The notes beneath the pieces were generated by a model. The model ran no database searches and was not told where the DNA came from. It was given only the letters and a program-made list of their open reading frames with translations. Made by a program: the position numbers and the translations under genes. 64,000 bases of DNA from GCA-003244245 sp050699515 (lineage in GTDB: Bacteria > Actinomycetota > Actinomycetes > Mycobacteriales > Pseudonocardiaceae), in the NCBI GenBank assembly GCA_050699515.1, contig JBOHFF010000023.1:1-64000 (forward strand), in the 5' to 3' direction. Below are positions 1 through 9,419 of the stretch, piece after piece; position 1 is the stretch's first letter; every line of letters starts with the position of its first letter.

Positions 1-255
1 GCGCAGCGGATGGCGACGGTCGGCCACCCCAGACCGGGAGTCCCTGCGGGAGCTTGCGCTCAGGAAGCCGCAGGGACCATTCGGCGTGCCCAGAGGCTTG
101 GCGGTCCGAGGCGGAGCCTCTCTGGTCGTTGCCCGTTGAGCACATACGCGACTGGATCTCCTCGTCGCCATCGGATGGTGAACCCGTCGTGACGGTGTTG
201 GTCATGAACACCCAGCCGACCGGCGCTGTTTTCGGTGCGGCTCCACCGCTTCTTG
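1..255. other. No supported gene at the left edge
   Basis: Short open frames exist on the plus strand, but none has a good ribosome binding site, recognisable domain or consistent coding character. The stretch could hold the tail of a gene that begins outside the window. Nothing is claimed here. Confidence 0.4.
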
Positions 256-456
256 TCATATGGCGTCGCTTTCGATGACGATGGGAGTGTTCAGGGCTCG
301 TTTGCGGATACCCTCCGCCATGTCGGCAAGCTGGGCGCTTAAAACAAGCTGAGCTTCGCGTGAGAGGTCGTTTTCTATCACTCCCGCACAGAACTCACCG
401 CACGCGTCCGCCAGGCGCCTCAAAGCGAGTAAAAGCTGACGGTCCTCGTCGGTCAT
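256..456 (-). CDS. Small hypothetical protein (66 aa)
   Basis: I do not recognise the family. The start at 456 is chosen because an AAAGG-type ribosome binding site lies about 6 nt upstream, and the residues from there read as one amphipathic, mostly helical small protein (MTDEDRQLLLALRRLADAC) with two cysteines. A longer frame reaches back to 558, but its extra residues look like non-coding sequence. There is no membrane segment or signal peptide. Its neighbours are not co-directional, so it is probably monocistronic. Function unknown. Confidence 0.5.
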   Translation of the reverse strand: MTDEDRQLLLALRRLADACGEFCAGVIENDLSREAQLVLSAQLADMAEGIRKRALNTPIVIESDAI

Positions 457-1186
457 TCCGTACCTTTGCCTGGCTGTCGGAGAAAGAAACTCAACGCATC
501 GTGTACGGTGCGGGTGGATCGTTTCGGCGACCATGGGCACCACCTGCGGCGCGGCCAACAGACCGCGTATCGGCCGTGTGCATCGAGTCGGTGTCGCTGA
601 TGGAGATGCACCAGCGTGCCTCTCGATCGCACTAGACGCTCGGCCGTATCCCGGTCTGCCTCCACTTCACCGGCCAGCACGGGTGTCCACCCGTTCGGGG
701 AGTTCGTGGCCGTGCACCTCATGCAGCGTCGCGGGCACCGACAGACTCACCACCCCTACCCGGCGACATCACGGGCCCCCCTTCGCGGCAGTGGTGCTGG
801 CGGGCGCACCCATAGCCTGGGGAAGGCACCAGCCGCGACCCTGCACACGGGGTGGAGGGGTCGGGCCTGGCGACGACTCCAGGGGCAGCATCGCCTGACC
901 CGACCCAGCTTCGGGGGTAGTTCGCAGTGCCGCCGCGTTATGCTCGACCAGCACCAGCCCACACGGCTACGCACTTCCGCACCCGCATGCACATCCGGCA
1001 CTGATTCGCGTGGTACGAGTGGATGATCTTGTCCGTGAGAGCATGCGAGTATCTGATCCTGCGACGGGGCGTGAGGGAAGGAAAGTTGGTCGGTGGTCTA
1101 GGTGTATGGGACCGGAAACTTGGCTCCGCGAGGCTGGTGTCAGGCTGGGGAGATGGGCAAACGTGCAACGAACAGAGGGCGTCGCA
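457..1186. other. 730 bp without a supported gene
   Basis: Several overlapping open frames occur on both strands, as expected at this GC content, but none has a convincing start or domain. It probably holds the promoter of the regulator that starts near 1187 and of the small minus-strand gene ending at 256. Confidence 0.4.
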
Positions 1187-2401
1187 GTGCGCGCTAATAT
1201 AGTGCTGGCTGCGTATCTCGCCGAAACCGGTCTAACGCAGACTGGGCTTGCTGATGCCGTCAACGCTGTGGTGGAAGACCTCACCGGTATACCAGGGCGT
1301 GCGAGTGATCGCTGGGTGAGAATGCTGGTAGATGGTTCGATCCGCTGGCCTCGTCATCATTACCGGCAAGCTCTCGAAATCGTATTACACGCTCGGATAG
1401 ACGAGCTGGGCTTTCGTTGCCCGGTTGATGCGGTATCGACCAACCATGCCGCGCCATCGGCCACAGCATCTCAGACTCGGCTCAGTACCGCCGATGTGGT
1501 GAGGTTAGGGGCACCGCTCGATCACCTGGTGAGAAGTGCTGATGGTTGTGGAGCGGCGACGCTAGCCCCACAGGCTGCGCTGCACGCCACTCTCTGCCAA
1601 GACATGTTACGGGATGCTGTGGTGTCTGAGCGTGTTGAGCGCACCATGTACGTTCTCATTGGCGACTACTTAGCTGCCGCTGGCTGGTTCGCCTTAGACA
1701 GCCGGGATCTACCCTCAGCCCAGCGCCACCTGGATGCGGGGTTGCGTGCCGCCGGTATCGCGCGTGAAGGCTCCTTAGAGGCGTACGTGTGGAGCGTGAC
1801 CGAAAAGTGCGCGCGACTTCGCGGCGACTATGGTTACGCACTAGCTGTCGCTCGCACTGGTCTTGCGTCAGCGACTGCTCGCCGCGATTCGCGTGTGCGT
1901 GGGACCTTCCACGCGCTGGCTGCGATAAACCTGTCCAGGCGCGGGGAAGCCGGGCAGGCGCAACGTTCCCTGGGCCGCGCCTTTGACGCTATAAACAGTA
2001 TGACCACCGCTGGACCGACGGCCGGGCGCTGGTCATTCGCTAACCCTGGCTTTGTCGCCGCGAGTGGCGCGTCGGTATCGCTCGCTCTAGGCCAGCTACA
2101 GCACGCCGAACGCTACGGTCAGCAAGCCCTGGAGGCAACCCAGAGCAGCCACATACTCACCTACGCGATGCGTCAACTGTCTCTCGCCCGCATCTACCTG
2201 GAGATGGGAGAACTAGACGCGGCCTGCGCCCATGCCACTTCGGTACTTGCCTTGGCACAACAGCTAGAGTCACGTCGGCTCGCTGATCGGCTAGGACACA
2301 TGCGAAAGCTGCTTACCAGATGGCGCAACACCTCGTTGGTGCGCGACTGGAACGCCCACTACAATCAGTGTGTCTGGCGGACACGGCCGACGACACCATG
2401 A
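1187..2401 (+). CDS. Helix-turn-helix/TPR-type transcriptional regulator
   Basis: The protein has about 404 aa. Its N-terminal ~65 residues (LAAYLAETGLTQTGLADAV onward) resemble the XRE-like DNA-binding region of actinobacterial regulators. The rest is a helical array of TPR-like repeats (for example residues ~200-380, with repeated A-x-x-x-L-x-x-A spacing). Such proteins usually act as cytoplasmic single-component regulators. The GTG at 1187 is preferred because AGAGGG lies just upstream; the frame stays open to 1010, so a longer product is possible. The stop overlaps the start of the acetyltransferase by 4 nt (ATGA), indicating translational coupling. The DNA target and ligand are unknown. 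Confidence 0.65.
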   Translation: MRANIVLAAYLAETGLTQTGLADAVNAVVEDLTGIPGRASDRWVRMLVDGSIRWPRHHYRQALEIVLHARIDELGFRCPVDAVSTNHAAPSATASQTRLSTADVVRLGAPLDHLVRSADGCGAATLAPQAALHATLCQDMLRDAVVSERVERTMYVLIGDYLAAAGWFALDSRDLPSAQRHLDAGLRAAGIAREGSLEAYVWSVTEKCARLRGDYGYALAVARTGLASATARRDSRVRGTFHALAAINLSRRGEAGQAQRSLGRAFDAINSMTTAGPTAGRWSFANPGFVAASGASVSLALGQLQHAERYGQQALEATQSSHILTYAMRQLSLARIYLEMGELDAACAHATSVLALAQQLESRRLADRLGHMRKLLTRWRNTSLVRDWNAHYNQCVWRTRPTTP

Positions 2402-2967
2402 CGGCGACCAAACCTGAACTACGCCACTACGCGGGCCACGAATTTAGTACGATCCGAAACATTGCCATCAAGCTCTACCGTCAGGCATTCGAGCACGAAA
2501 TCGATAAGCCATTTTGGTCAGTGGAACGATACAGTCAACGAATCCAACATCACGCCGCTATGTCAGGGTTCAGCGCTGTTGTCGCCTACGCCCACGAGGA
2601 AGCCATAGGTTTCGCCTACGGAATCACCCTGTCCACCACCACGCACTGGTGGGCAACCATCCAACCACCACTGACCGATCCCACGTTCACCCGTGAAGAC
2701 GGACACCGCACCTTCGCAGTCTTCGAGGTCATCGTTAAACCCGAGCATCAAGGCCAAGGCATCGGCCGACGTATCCATGACGGCCTACTCGCCAAACGTA
2801 GCGAGCTACGCGTCACTATCGCCACCCAGCACGGCAACACCCACGCCCGCAACACCTACACCAGATGGGGCTACCGTCACATCGGCACCCGACAACCAAC
2901 ACCATCAGCCCCACTACTCGACGTCTACCTACGTGCCAGAGTTTACCCGGCTAATGGTGACCATTGA
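2398..2967 (+). CDS. GNAT family N-acetyltransferase
   Basis: The protein has 189 aa. Motif A of the GNAT fold is clear around residues 112-130 (FEVIVKPEHQGQGIGRRIHD), giving the R/Q-x-x-G-x-G/A acetyl-CoA pyrophosphate loop. The C-terminal NTHARNTYTRWGYRHIG is the usual beta-5/alpha-4 end of the family. The start is fixed by the ATGA overlap with the upstream regulator gene, so the two are co-translated. The substrate cannot be told from sequence. The pairing suggests the regulator controls or senses a small molecule that this enzyme acetylates, which is inference. Confidence 0.8.
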   Translation: MTATKPELRHYAGHEFSTIRNIAIKLYRQAFEHEIDKPFWSVERYSQRIQHHAAMSGFSAVVAYAHEEAIGFAYGITLSTTTHWWATIQPPLTDPTFTREDGHRTFAVFEVIVKPEHQGQGIGRRIHDGLLAKRSELRVTIATQHGNTHARNTYTRWGYRHIGTRQPTPSAPLLDVYLRARVYPANGDH

Positions 2968-3472
2968 CGGCGAGCAAGACATATGGCTATGCGACCCCAG
3001 CTAACCGCGTACACGCGTAGGTGCACACCCTCGGCGCGTGGTCGGTAAGGGCCTCTTCGTTAACGAGCTATCCCTTTAGCCCGAAGTTTCGTAGTGATGC
3101 CCAACCGTTTTCGATCTATGGACGGTAGATGTCAGGTACGCGTCCGGACTGGTCGAGGCAGACAAAGGCACCTACACAGCCCACTGAAACCGACCGGATT
3201 CCGGCTCGTGCGTGCCGATCTGCCTTGCCAAGTTGCCTGCCTCGCCGCAGCTCAGGGGCTCGCAGCTTCCCTCAAATGGATAATTGATTTCATTACGGAT
3301 ACTTAGTGGCGCGCCAGGATCCGCACGACGTGAACACACGCCGCACCATATCTTTGGGTAAGATCAACGGTCGCCCACCGTGTCCAGTTCCAACCGACTG
3401 CCAGCCTCTTACAGTTTCTCGACGGGCCGAAGAGTTCTGCGGCAGCGTCCCCTGTGTTATATGCGTGCTAAG
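2968..3472. other. Intergenic, lower GC, contains one copy of a direct repeat
   Basis: No gene supported. Base composition drops here compared with the flanks. It contains the left copy of a ~47-bp imperfect direct repeat (3212-3258) whose partner is at 4629-4676. Confidence 0.4.
3212..3258. repeat. Left copy of imperfect direct repeat
   Basis: It aligns with 4629-4676 over about 47 bp, with a perfect 21-bp core (ttgcctgcctcgccgcag plus flanks) and a few mismatches and one indel. The two copies bracket the AT-rich orphan gene at 3473-4318. They could be ends of an old insertion or att-like scars. Confidence 0.55.
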
Positions 3473-4318
3473 TTAGCCAACACCCCCGAGGATGACATAG
3501 TCCGGGAAGAACGCCCAAGCTTCAACAAATTTGCGAACGTTCCTTTTATTACTCCAGTATCCTTCGTCGACGCCTGGATCAACGTTATCACTTGTCACAA
3601 TCAGCTTGTAAAGATTCTCCTCTTGGGAGTATATATGGACCTCCACTCGCTCTCCTCGAACCGCTACGAGCTGTAGGGCATCTGGCGACATCCAGCGCGG
3701 TGGCCAGAACCCGGTTGCGCCAACTAGAAAAGCCACCCGGTCATCCTTATGATCTCTGACGCATGGGCCACATTTTACTATTTTGCAGCCGATCTCATGC
3801 AGGACTCCTAGACAGTACTGCTGAATGTCCGCAATATTACCTACGACTGATAGCTCGCTACGGCTTACATAAAGAGCCTCCTTCACTCCCCGACCCCCGC
3901 GAATACGGTACAAATAGCGCGCGTATACGGTTGATAAGAAAGCAAACACCACCACTCCTGTGGCTGCCCCGTACCCGCTCCCAGTCCAAATATCGTAATA
4001 ATCCAAAATAAAAATGACAAGATACACCACGGAAGCCGCGAGACAGAAGGAGAGAAACTTTATGAGCTGGCGTTTTTCTTTAGCCCGGAACCGCCTCCGG
4101 CCCTCCTCGCTTTCCCAATCTTCTTCCAGCGGTTTAAGATTGTCCCAGGGAGGTATACACTCAACCTCTTTTACGCGGAGTGTTCTATGTGATGGACTCC
4201 GAGATCGTTGCCTGGCTTTGGGGGCCGCAGCTATAGAGGGAGCCAATCGGATTAACGCTGTAAGGAACACGGCTAGAGGGGTGAAGTTCTGGATAAATGA
4301 GAGAATTGTAGTCAACAT
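3473..4318 (-). CDS. Orphan membrane protein, unknown function
   Basis: The protein has about 281 aa from the ATG at 4318 (MLTTILSFIQ); an in-frame ATG at 4384 adds 22 residues that look non-coding. The first ~25 residues form a hydrophobic segment. Two adjacent membrane helices lie near residues 90-135 (FLSFCLAASVVYLVIFILDY, then a Gly/Ala/Val-rich helix). They are followed by a ~150-residue soluble domain with four cysteines clustered around KIVKCGPCVRD. Base composition is clearly lower in GC than its neighbours, suggesting recent acquisition. It is flanked by imperfect direct repeats. No family recognised. Confidence 0.6.
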   Translation of the reverse strand: MLTTILSFIQNFTPLAVFLTALIRLAPSIAAAPKARQRSRSPSHRTLRVKEVECIPPWDNLKPLEEDWESEEGRRRFRAKEKRQLIKFLSFCLAASVVYLVIFILDYYDIWTGSGYGAATGVVVFAFLSTVYARYLYRIRGGRGVKEALYVSRSELSVVGNIADIQQYCLGVLHEIGCKIVKCGPCVRDHKDDRVAFLVGATGFWPPRWMSPDALQLVAVRGERVEVHIYSQEENLYKLIVTSDNVDPGVDEGYWSNKRNVRKFVEAWAFFPDYVILGGVG

Positions 4319-5121
4319 CTTCGCGCTCGCCTTCCGCTGGCTTGATGGATATGCCTGACAAGCACCCCGCCTGCTGCGGAGCAACTCCAGCTCGGCAACC
4401 TATCCAGAATTCGGGCACTGATCATCATTCCCACGAGCCATTTCCCCCATACCTCAGCTGATACAGCCTCACTACGTCACCTGATGTAGCTCAAAGATTT
4501 TGTACGCACGTAGGATGATTATGACGAGCCGAATCGGCTGCTACGGTCCGTACCTTGTACGGCGGGGTCAAGCCCCGTGCGTCGTGCCACACGCGTGCCA
4601 CAAGAGGGAGTCAACAACGGGCTAGCGGGTGCCGGTCTGCAGTGCCGGGGTTGCCTGCCTCGCCGCAGGTCAGCGGCAGGGCAAGGCCATTGTGAGGGGT
4701 GAGGCATGTGCCTCACGGGGGTGCTAGTGCCTCACCGACTGCCTCACCCCGCACCGGCCGCTGCGGGGTGGGATTCCCGGCGGAAGTGGATCGAGCGCGG
4801 CGGTCATGGCAGCGGCCGCCACGACGCGCTACCCCAGGTAGGCGGTGGCCTCTGGCCGGGCACCTCGCTGAAAAAGCGCCGTAGACGGAAAGGGAGGGCA
4901 GCACACCGGCAGGGGTCTATCCCCCGCTACCGCGCAGATCAGGGCCCATTACCCCAGGGATCTACCCAGGTAGAGGCCCCCTCTACCCCACGAGGCCGGG
5001 TAGACCCCCACACCCGGCAGAATCGCCGACCCTTGCCAGCCAGCAAGGACCACCCTCCCCATGCGAAGCGGGGTACAACTCCGAGCGCGCCGACGGTGCA
5101 CTGGACCCAGAGCATCGCGAT
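4319..5121. other. 800 bp without a gene, rich in short TACCC/GGGTA motifs
   Basis: No coding region is convincing. Between about 4830 and 5010 the motif TACCC or its complement recurs many times, several as close inverted pairs (for example ctacccaggtag at 4965-4976). The right copy of the 47-bp direct repeat is at 4629-4676. The stretch could be a relic of an element's control or origin region, which is speculative. Confidence 0.35.
4629..4676. repeat. Right copy of imperfect direct repeat
   Basis: Partner of the copy at 3212-3258, in the same orientation. See that entry for the alignment. Confidence 0.55.
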
Positions 5122-5409
5122 TCAAACCACGCCGTGCCAGGTCATGTTGCGGTGCATGAACGTGGCTTGACTCAGCCCGACCTCCACTATGGTGGCCAGC
5201 AACCGGGCCTGCTCATGGGACAGCTGCCGGGCCCGCGCCCGCAACACTTCCACCACGTCATCACCGGTCAGCGCTGAATGTCGATTCCGGCCGGCAGTGC
5301 ACTCAACCTCGGACCAGGCACCATCTGGGCCAGGCCCTCCGGAATCAGCTGCCGCACCGTCACAACCGAACGCTATAACGCGGGTCTGACATTGAGGGTC
5401 ACTCCGCAC
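5122..5409 (-). pseudogene. Possible remnant of a DUF222/13E12-type gene
   Basis: The open frame contains a stretch (VVEVLRARARQLSHEQARLL) that resembles the N-terminal helical part of DUF222/13E12-repeat HNH proteins common in actinobacteria. Only about 40 residues look real and both ends diverge. No HNH motif follows. It is called as a degenerate fragment with low confidence. Confidence 0.3.
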
Positions 5410-5576
5410 CGCAACCCGAACCGACGGGCGCGCGTTCCCGCGAGCAGTGGTCTCCGACTCCAGGACGTTGTCATTACCCGATAGGCTCTGTCAGCGGATG
5501 GCTGATCACGATACTGGCTGATCACAACACCGGGACCGCCGTCTGGTGGCGGCCGTCATGGTGGCGGAGGGCAGGA

Positions 5577-7382
5577 GTGCGCGCTGGCCAGTTGATCGCT
5601 GGCCGGTACCGGCTGGAGGAGCAGGTCGGCACCGGGGGCATGGGTGTGGTATGGCGCGCCCTCGACAAGGACCTGGACCGAGTGGTCGCGCTCAAGCGGG
5701 GTGTCCGGGGAGCCGACGTAGGCAGCGAGCGCACCCACCGGCGAATGCGGCGTGAGGCCCAGATCGCGGCGGGGTTACATCACCCGCACGTGGTCGCGTT
5801 CATCGACGAGGTGACCGACGGGCACGAGCGATGGCTCGTCATGGAGTACGTGCCGTCGCAGAGCCTGGCGCAGCTGCTGGACGAGGCTGGTCCTCTGCTT
5901 CCCCGACACGTGACGCACGTGGGCGCGCAGATCGCCAGCGCGTTAGAGGCGGTGCACGCCCGAGGCGTCGTGCACCGGGACGTCAAGCCAGGCAACATCC
6001 TGATCACCGAGGACGGCACGGCCAAGCTGACCGACTTCGGAATCTCCCGCCCCATCTGCGGTGACGTGACCGTCACCGATTCCGGTGTGATCGGCGGGAC
6101 GGTGGCGTTCCTGTCTCCTGAGGTTGCCGACGGGGCCGAGCCCACACCGGCATCAGACGTCTTCGCTCTCGGGGCCACCCTGTTCGCGGCGGTCGAAGGC
6201 ATGCCACCTTTCGGCACCTCCGACAACCCCCTGCTCGTGCTGCGCCGGGCCGCCGCGGGTGACCTGCTGCCGGTCCGCCGGGCCGGGCCACTCACCCCCG
6301 TGCTGTCCGCGTTGCTCCAGCCCGACCCCGCGAAGCGGCCCGACGCGGCCGGCGCCCGGCAGCTGCTCCAGGACCTGGCCAACACGCTGGCCGGTGACGA
6401 AGGACCGTTGCGGTGGTCGGTCGGGACAGCGAACCAGCGGCGGCGTTTCCGGCGGCTCACCCTGATCCTCGCGGCATGCGGTGCCACGCTGGCGATCATT
6501 GCCGGTCTGCTGATATTCCGGCTGGATGGCTCGAGACCCGTCGGCACGCCGGCCATCCTCGGCGACCCCCGGACCGCCGACCCGTGCGCGCTGATCGATC
6601 CTGCCACCCTCGACCAGTTCGGCGCTACCACCCGGAAGACGGCCTACGGCAACTTCAACCGGTGCGACGTCATCGTGAAATCGGATACCGGCACTGAAGT
6701 GATTGTCAAGGTGGATCTCGACAAGCCGGCCGCACCGGTGGGGGAAAACGACAAGATGGGACCACTTCGCGTCTTTCCGCAGCCCCGGAACGGCAACCAC
6801 TGCGATCGGGTTGTGCTGTTATCCGACCAGAATCGTGTTTCGATCACGTCGACGGTCCAGCCCGGCCCTGATACGGCGGAACTGTGTGCCATGTCCGACG
6901 CCGCCACTGATCACGTGCTCACCGTGCTCCGCGACGGATCGGTTCCCCGACGACCCGCGCCATTCGATCCTGTGTCGCTGGCCAGGGTGGACGCGTGCGA
7001 TTTGCTGGACTCGGGCTCGGTTGCCGGTGTTCTCGGGGCCGGTGCCGGCGGCCCGAAGGCCGGCTTCGGAGATTGGGAGTGCCGCTGGAATAGCAGCGTC
7101 AACGGGCTGGACGTACACTTGTACTTCGATCGAAATGTCCCGTTGGACGCCTCCGACGGGGTCCCCGCGACACTCAGTGATCACGAGTCCTACATCACGG
7201 CGAGAGCTGACGGGCCTGACTGTGCCGCGCGAGTGGTCAACCGGAAGGATTTCGACGCGAATGGGGACCCGGTGGACGAGCTGCTGGTCATCGCCGTCAG
7301 CGGCCCGCGGCCCGTGGACCAGCTGTGCGGGCCGGCCCGCGAGCTGGCGGCCGTCGCGGCGGCTACACTACCGCCTCGCTGA
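5577..7382 (+). CDS. Membrane-anchored Ser/Thr protein kinase
   Basis: The protein has 601 aa. The kinase domain spans residues ~10-265: Gly-rich loop GTGGMG, catalytic lysine in VALKRG, HRDVKPGNIL, and DFGISR activation-loop start. A single membrane helix follows at about residues 290-312 (LTLILAACGATLAIIAGLLI). It leads to an extracytoplasmic region of two related halves, each beginning with a D-x-C-x-L-I/L-D motif (DPCALIDPATL and DACDLLDSGSV) and resembling DUF3558-type sensor domains. PASTA repeats are absent, so the ligand is not peptidoglycan by analogy with PknB. The GTG start is supported by GGAGGGCAGGA. The next gene is an FHA protein, a likely phosphothreonine-binding partner. Confidence 0.9.
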   Translation: MRAGQLIAGRYRLEEQVGTGGMGVVWRALDKDLDRVVALKRGVRGADVGSERTHRRMRREAQIAAGLHHPHVVAFIDEVTDGHERWLVMEYVPSQSLAQLLDEAGPLLPRHVTHVGAQIASALEAVHARGVVHRDVKPGNILITEDGTAKLTDFGISRPICGDVTVTDSGVIGGTVAFLSPEVADGAEPTPASDVFALGATLFAAVEGMPPFGTSDNPLLVLRRAAAGDLLPVRRAGPLTPVLSALLQPDPAKRPDAAGARQLLQDLANTLAGDEGPLRWSVGTANQRRRFRRLTLILAACGATLAIIAGLLIFRLDGSRPVGTPAILGDPRTADPCALIDPATLDQFGATTRKTAYGNFNRCDVIVKSDTGTEVIVKVDLDKPAAPVGENDKMGPLRVFPQPRNGNHCDRVVLLSDQNRVSITSTVQPGPDTAELCAMSDAATDHVLTVLRDGSVPRRPAPFDPVSLARVDACDLLDSGSVAGVLGAGAGGPKAGFGDWECRWNSSVNGLDVHLYFDRNVPLDASDGVPATLSDHESYITARADGPDCAARVVNRKDFDANGDPVDELLVIAVSGPRPVDQLCGPARELAAVAAATLPPR

Positions 7383-7463
7383 TCGTGAACAGCAAGATTG
7401 TCACCCTGACGATGCGGGTTAATACGGTTAGCTGGGATTGAGGCGGATCCCACGGAGGTCAGC

Positions 7464-8252
7464 GTGGATGCGGGCATGCAGCGGCTCTCAGCAACACATG
7501 GCAGCTTGGCCCTGGGGGTGCCCCCCTCGGTGCCCGGCACGATCTTCGCGCTCGCTGTCGGGGGCGGCATCGCCATCAAACCACGGCAGGGTCGCACCGT
7601 GGTCTTCGGGCGAAACCGGCCGGAGGTGCACGTCTGCGTGGGCGAGGATGATCCGCAGGTCAGCCGCCAGCACGGGCTGCTGACCCACCACCGCGGTCAG
7701 TGGCGGGTCAGCAACACCGGCCGGCTGCCGCTGCGGCTACCCGGTGCCCGCAAGCTGTTCCCCGACGATGAGCCGGTGCCGCTCGGCGAGGGGTACACGC
7801 CGCTGTTCGTGCAGGGCGCCCGCGGGCGGGAACACCTCCTCGAGCTGTACGTGACCGGCCCTGACGGGCAGCGCCCGCCGCCGCGACACAACGATCCCAC
7901 CCAGCTGCCGAGAATCTGGCGGCTGCAGCAGGACGAGCGACTCGCCCTGATCGTGCTGGGGCAGCAATACCTGCTGCACGACGCGCACCCACACCCACTG
8001 GCCTGGCGACAGGCCGCCGAGCAGCTCGCCGAGCTGCAACCCGACGCCGGGTGGACGCCCAAACGAGTCGAGCACATGATCGTCTCGGTCCGGACCCGGC
8101 TGTCCCAGGGGGGCGTCGCCGGCCTGACCCGGGAGGAGGTCGGCGAACCGGTGGGCAATGCGCTCAACCACAACCTGCTGACCGAGCTCGTGACGTCGAA
8201 CACTCTGGTGCCGCCGGACCTGGCCATCCTCGACGACCCTCCGGCGGAATGA
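7464..8252 (+). CDS. FHA domain protein, partner of the upstream kinase
   Basis: The protein has 262 aa. Residues ~35-110 carry FHA hallmarks: VFGRNRPE (G-R), DPQVSRQHGLL (S-R-x-H) and the distal N-T-G region. The C-terminal ~130 residues are helical (RIWRLQQDERLALIVLGQQY and GWTPKRVEHMIVSVRTRL), similar to the winged-helix-like tail of actinobacterial FHA regulators. The GTG start is supported by GGAGG 6 nt upstream. It lies 81 nt after the kinase gene on the same strand. It likely recognises phosphothreonine made by that kinase, which is inference from family and position. Confidence 0.8.
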   Translation: MDAGMQRLSATHGSLALGVPPSVPGTIFALAVGGGIAIKPRQGRTVVFGRNRPEVHVCVGEDDPQVSRQHGLLTHHRGQWRVSNTGRLPLRLPGARKLFPDDEPVPLGEGYTPLFVQGARGREHLLELYVTGPDGQRPPPRHNDPTQLPRIWRLQQDERLALIVLGQQYLLHDAHPHPLAWRQAAEQLAELQPDAGWTPKRVEHMIVSVRTRLSQGGVAGLTREEVGEPVGNALNHNLLTELVTSNTLVPPDLAILDDPPAE

Positions 8253-8272
8253 GCGGAGCAGAATTGAGCGGG

Positions 8273-8992
8273 TCAGAATTTACCCCAGGTCACCGTGCGC
8301 CAGCCTCGGGTGGTGCGTATTCTATAATTGTTTCTCCTGGCCCACCGCTCAGCCGCATTGTACAAGGTTTTCGAACCGGCGTTCAAGTACTCCACCGCCA
8401 TCTCTTCGGTTCCGTAACCGTCCAGCACGTCGACCAACCTCTCCGCTGAGTCGGGAATCCCGATTTTTATTGCGAGATGAAGCAGCTGCCTTCGCGACTC
8501 GGGGCTCTTCAACGCGACTCTGACGACAGCATGATTGTAGACTCGAGGCGAGCATCTCTTGAGTTCCTCGTACACTGCGCGACCCTGGTTGACATCACGC
8601 CACTCACCCATGAATCCCAGGCACCGCGCCCCCCGATTCAGCAGTTTCTCGGTCAACGCAAGCGTCAGCATCTCGGCCGCGGTCAGCCCCTCTCGGTCCC
8701 GTAGGTTCTCGTCCGCACTGAAAGCCACCAGACGGGCAACCGCGCTTTCCTGCCGGCAAGCGAGTTGAAGAGCAGTGTTACCCGGGTTGCCTTGCCGTTC
8801 GATTGATATTCCACGGTCCAGTTTGTTCCGCATTTGATTGGCGCCATCTTCCGAGGCCGCACGATACAAGAAATTTATCTGGGTCCGCACCCTTCGCCAA
8901 CGGAATGCCCAGAGCAGCAGAGCCCACAGTAGAAGAGCGAGGCCAACCAACGCGAAGGGAGTCGTGTACGCGATGACCAGGTCGCTGCTCAT
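8273..8992 (-). CDS. Ankyrin-like repeat protein with N-terminal membrane anchor
   Basis: The protein has 239 aa. Residues ~7-32 form one hydrophobic helix (FALVGLALLLWALLLWAF) followed by Arg residues, predicting an N-out or N-in single-pass anchor. Residues ~45-110 contain ankyrin-like turns (GNTALQLACRQESAVARLV, EGLTAAEMLTLAL), and the rest is helical repeats. A GAGG site precedes the ATG. It is convergent with the FHA gene, with 20 nt between stops. Its partner protein is unknown. Composition is slightly lower in GC than its neighbours. Confidence 0.65.
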   Translation of the reverse strand: MSSDLVIAYTTPFALVGLALLLWALLLWAFRWRRVRTQINFLYRAASEDGANQMRNKLDRGISIERQGNPGNTALQLACRQESAVARLVAFSADENLRDREGLTAAEMLTLALTEKLLNRGARCLGFMGEWRDVNQGRAVYEELKRCSPRVYNHAVVRVALKSPESRRQLLHLAIKIGIPDSAERLVDVLDGYGTEEMAVEYLNAGSKTLYNAAERWARRNNYRIRTTRGWRTVTWGKF

Positions 8993-9116
8993 GTGCCTCT
9001 ACCATGGTAGTGGGAAACGGTCTCCCCGGAACCACGGTCTCCAGAACCACTGTCTCCGGGCTTGCTCCCCAGTTCATACCGGCAAACAGCCGGGACCCGT
9101 CCCGAAACGCTCGTCA

Positions 9117-9308
9117 GCGGCCGGCCTGGTAGCCGGCGCGGCGCAGCGCGTCGGCGATCGCGCCACCGGCCGGCTGGTCGCGGGCCGGCGACCGCTTGGC
9201 GGGCTTGCGGGTGGGGCCGGCCTTGCGTGGCGCGCCGGCTGGTGGCTTGGCTTCCGCGGGATCCTCCAGACGCAGGCTGAGGCCGATGCGGTTGCGCGGC
9301 ACGTCCAC
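9117..9308 (-). pseudogene. Duplicated 3' end of tex
   Basis: This segment encodes VDVPRNRIGLSLRLEDPAE through GGAIADALRRAGYQAGR. It matches the last ~60 codons of the full tex gene at 39375-41642 in the same orientation, with an estimated 80-90% nucleotide identity by eye. The match ends abruptly at the position equal to the S1-domain valine-aspartate. No S1 or other Tex sequence precedes it. It now lies directly downstream of a dehydrogenase fragment and is open in frame with part of it. It is read as a gene-end scar left by rearrangement. Confidence 0.8.
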
Positions 9309-9419
9309 AAGGACAAAGTCGACAGCCGCCTGGCCGACGTGGATCAACATTTCACCGAGTAGAACACTCACGTTTCCGGCGTCCAGGGCTCCAGTAAAGT
9401 CGGCTGGGGTGGAGCGCCT

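Noticed and set aside
5100..5130. Possible tRNA T-arm (GGTTTGAATC on the minus strand)
   Set aside because: The flanking bases do not pair as a T stem and no acceptor, D or anticodon arm can be built.
5780..6800. Long open frames antisense to the Ser/Thr kinase
   Set aside because: They are composition-driven shadows of a clear kinase gene, Ser/Arg/Pro-rich and without start signals or domains.
9017..9060. Short repeated ggtctcc/aaccac motif as a CRISPR-like or regulatory array
   Set aside because: The units are about 15 bp, imperfect and without spacers. It looks like simple local duplication.
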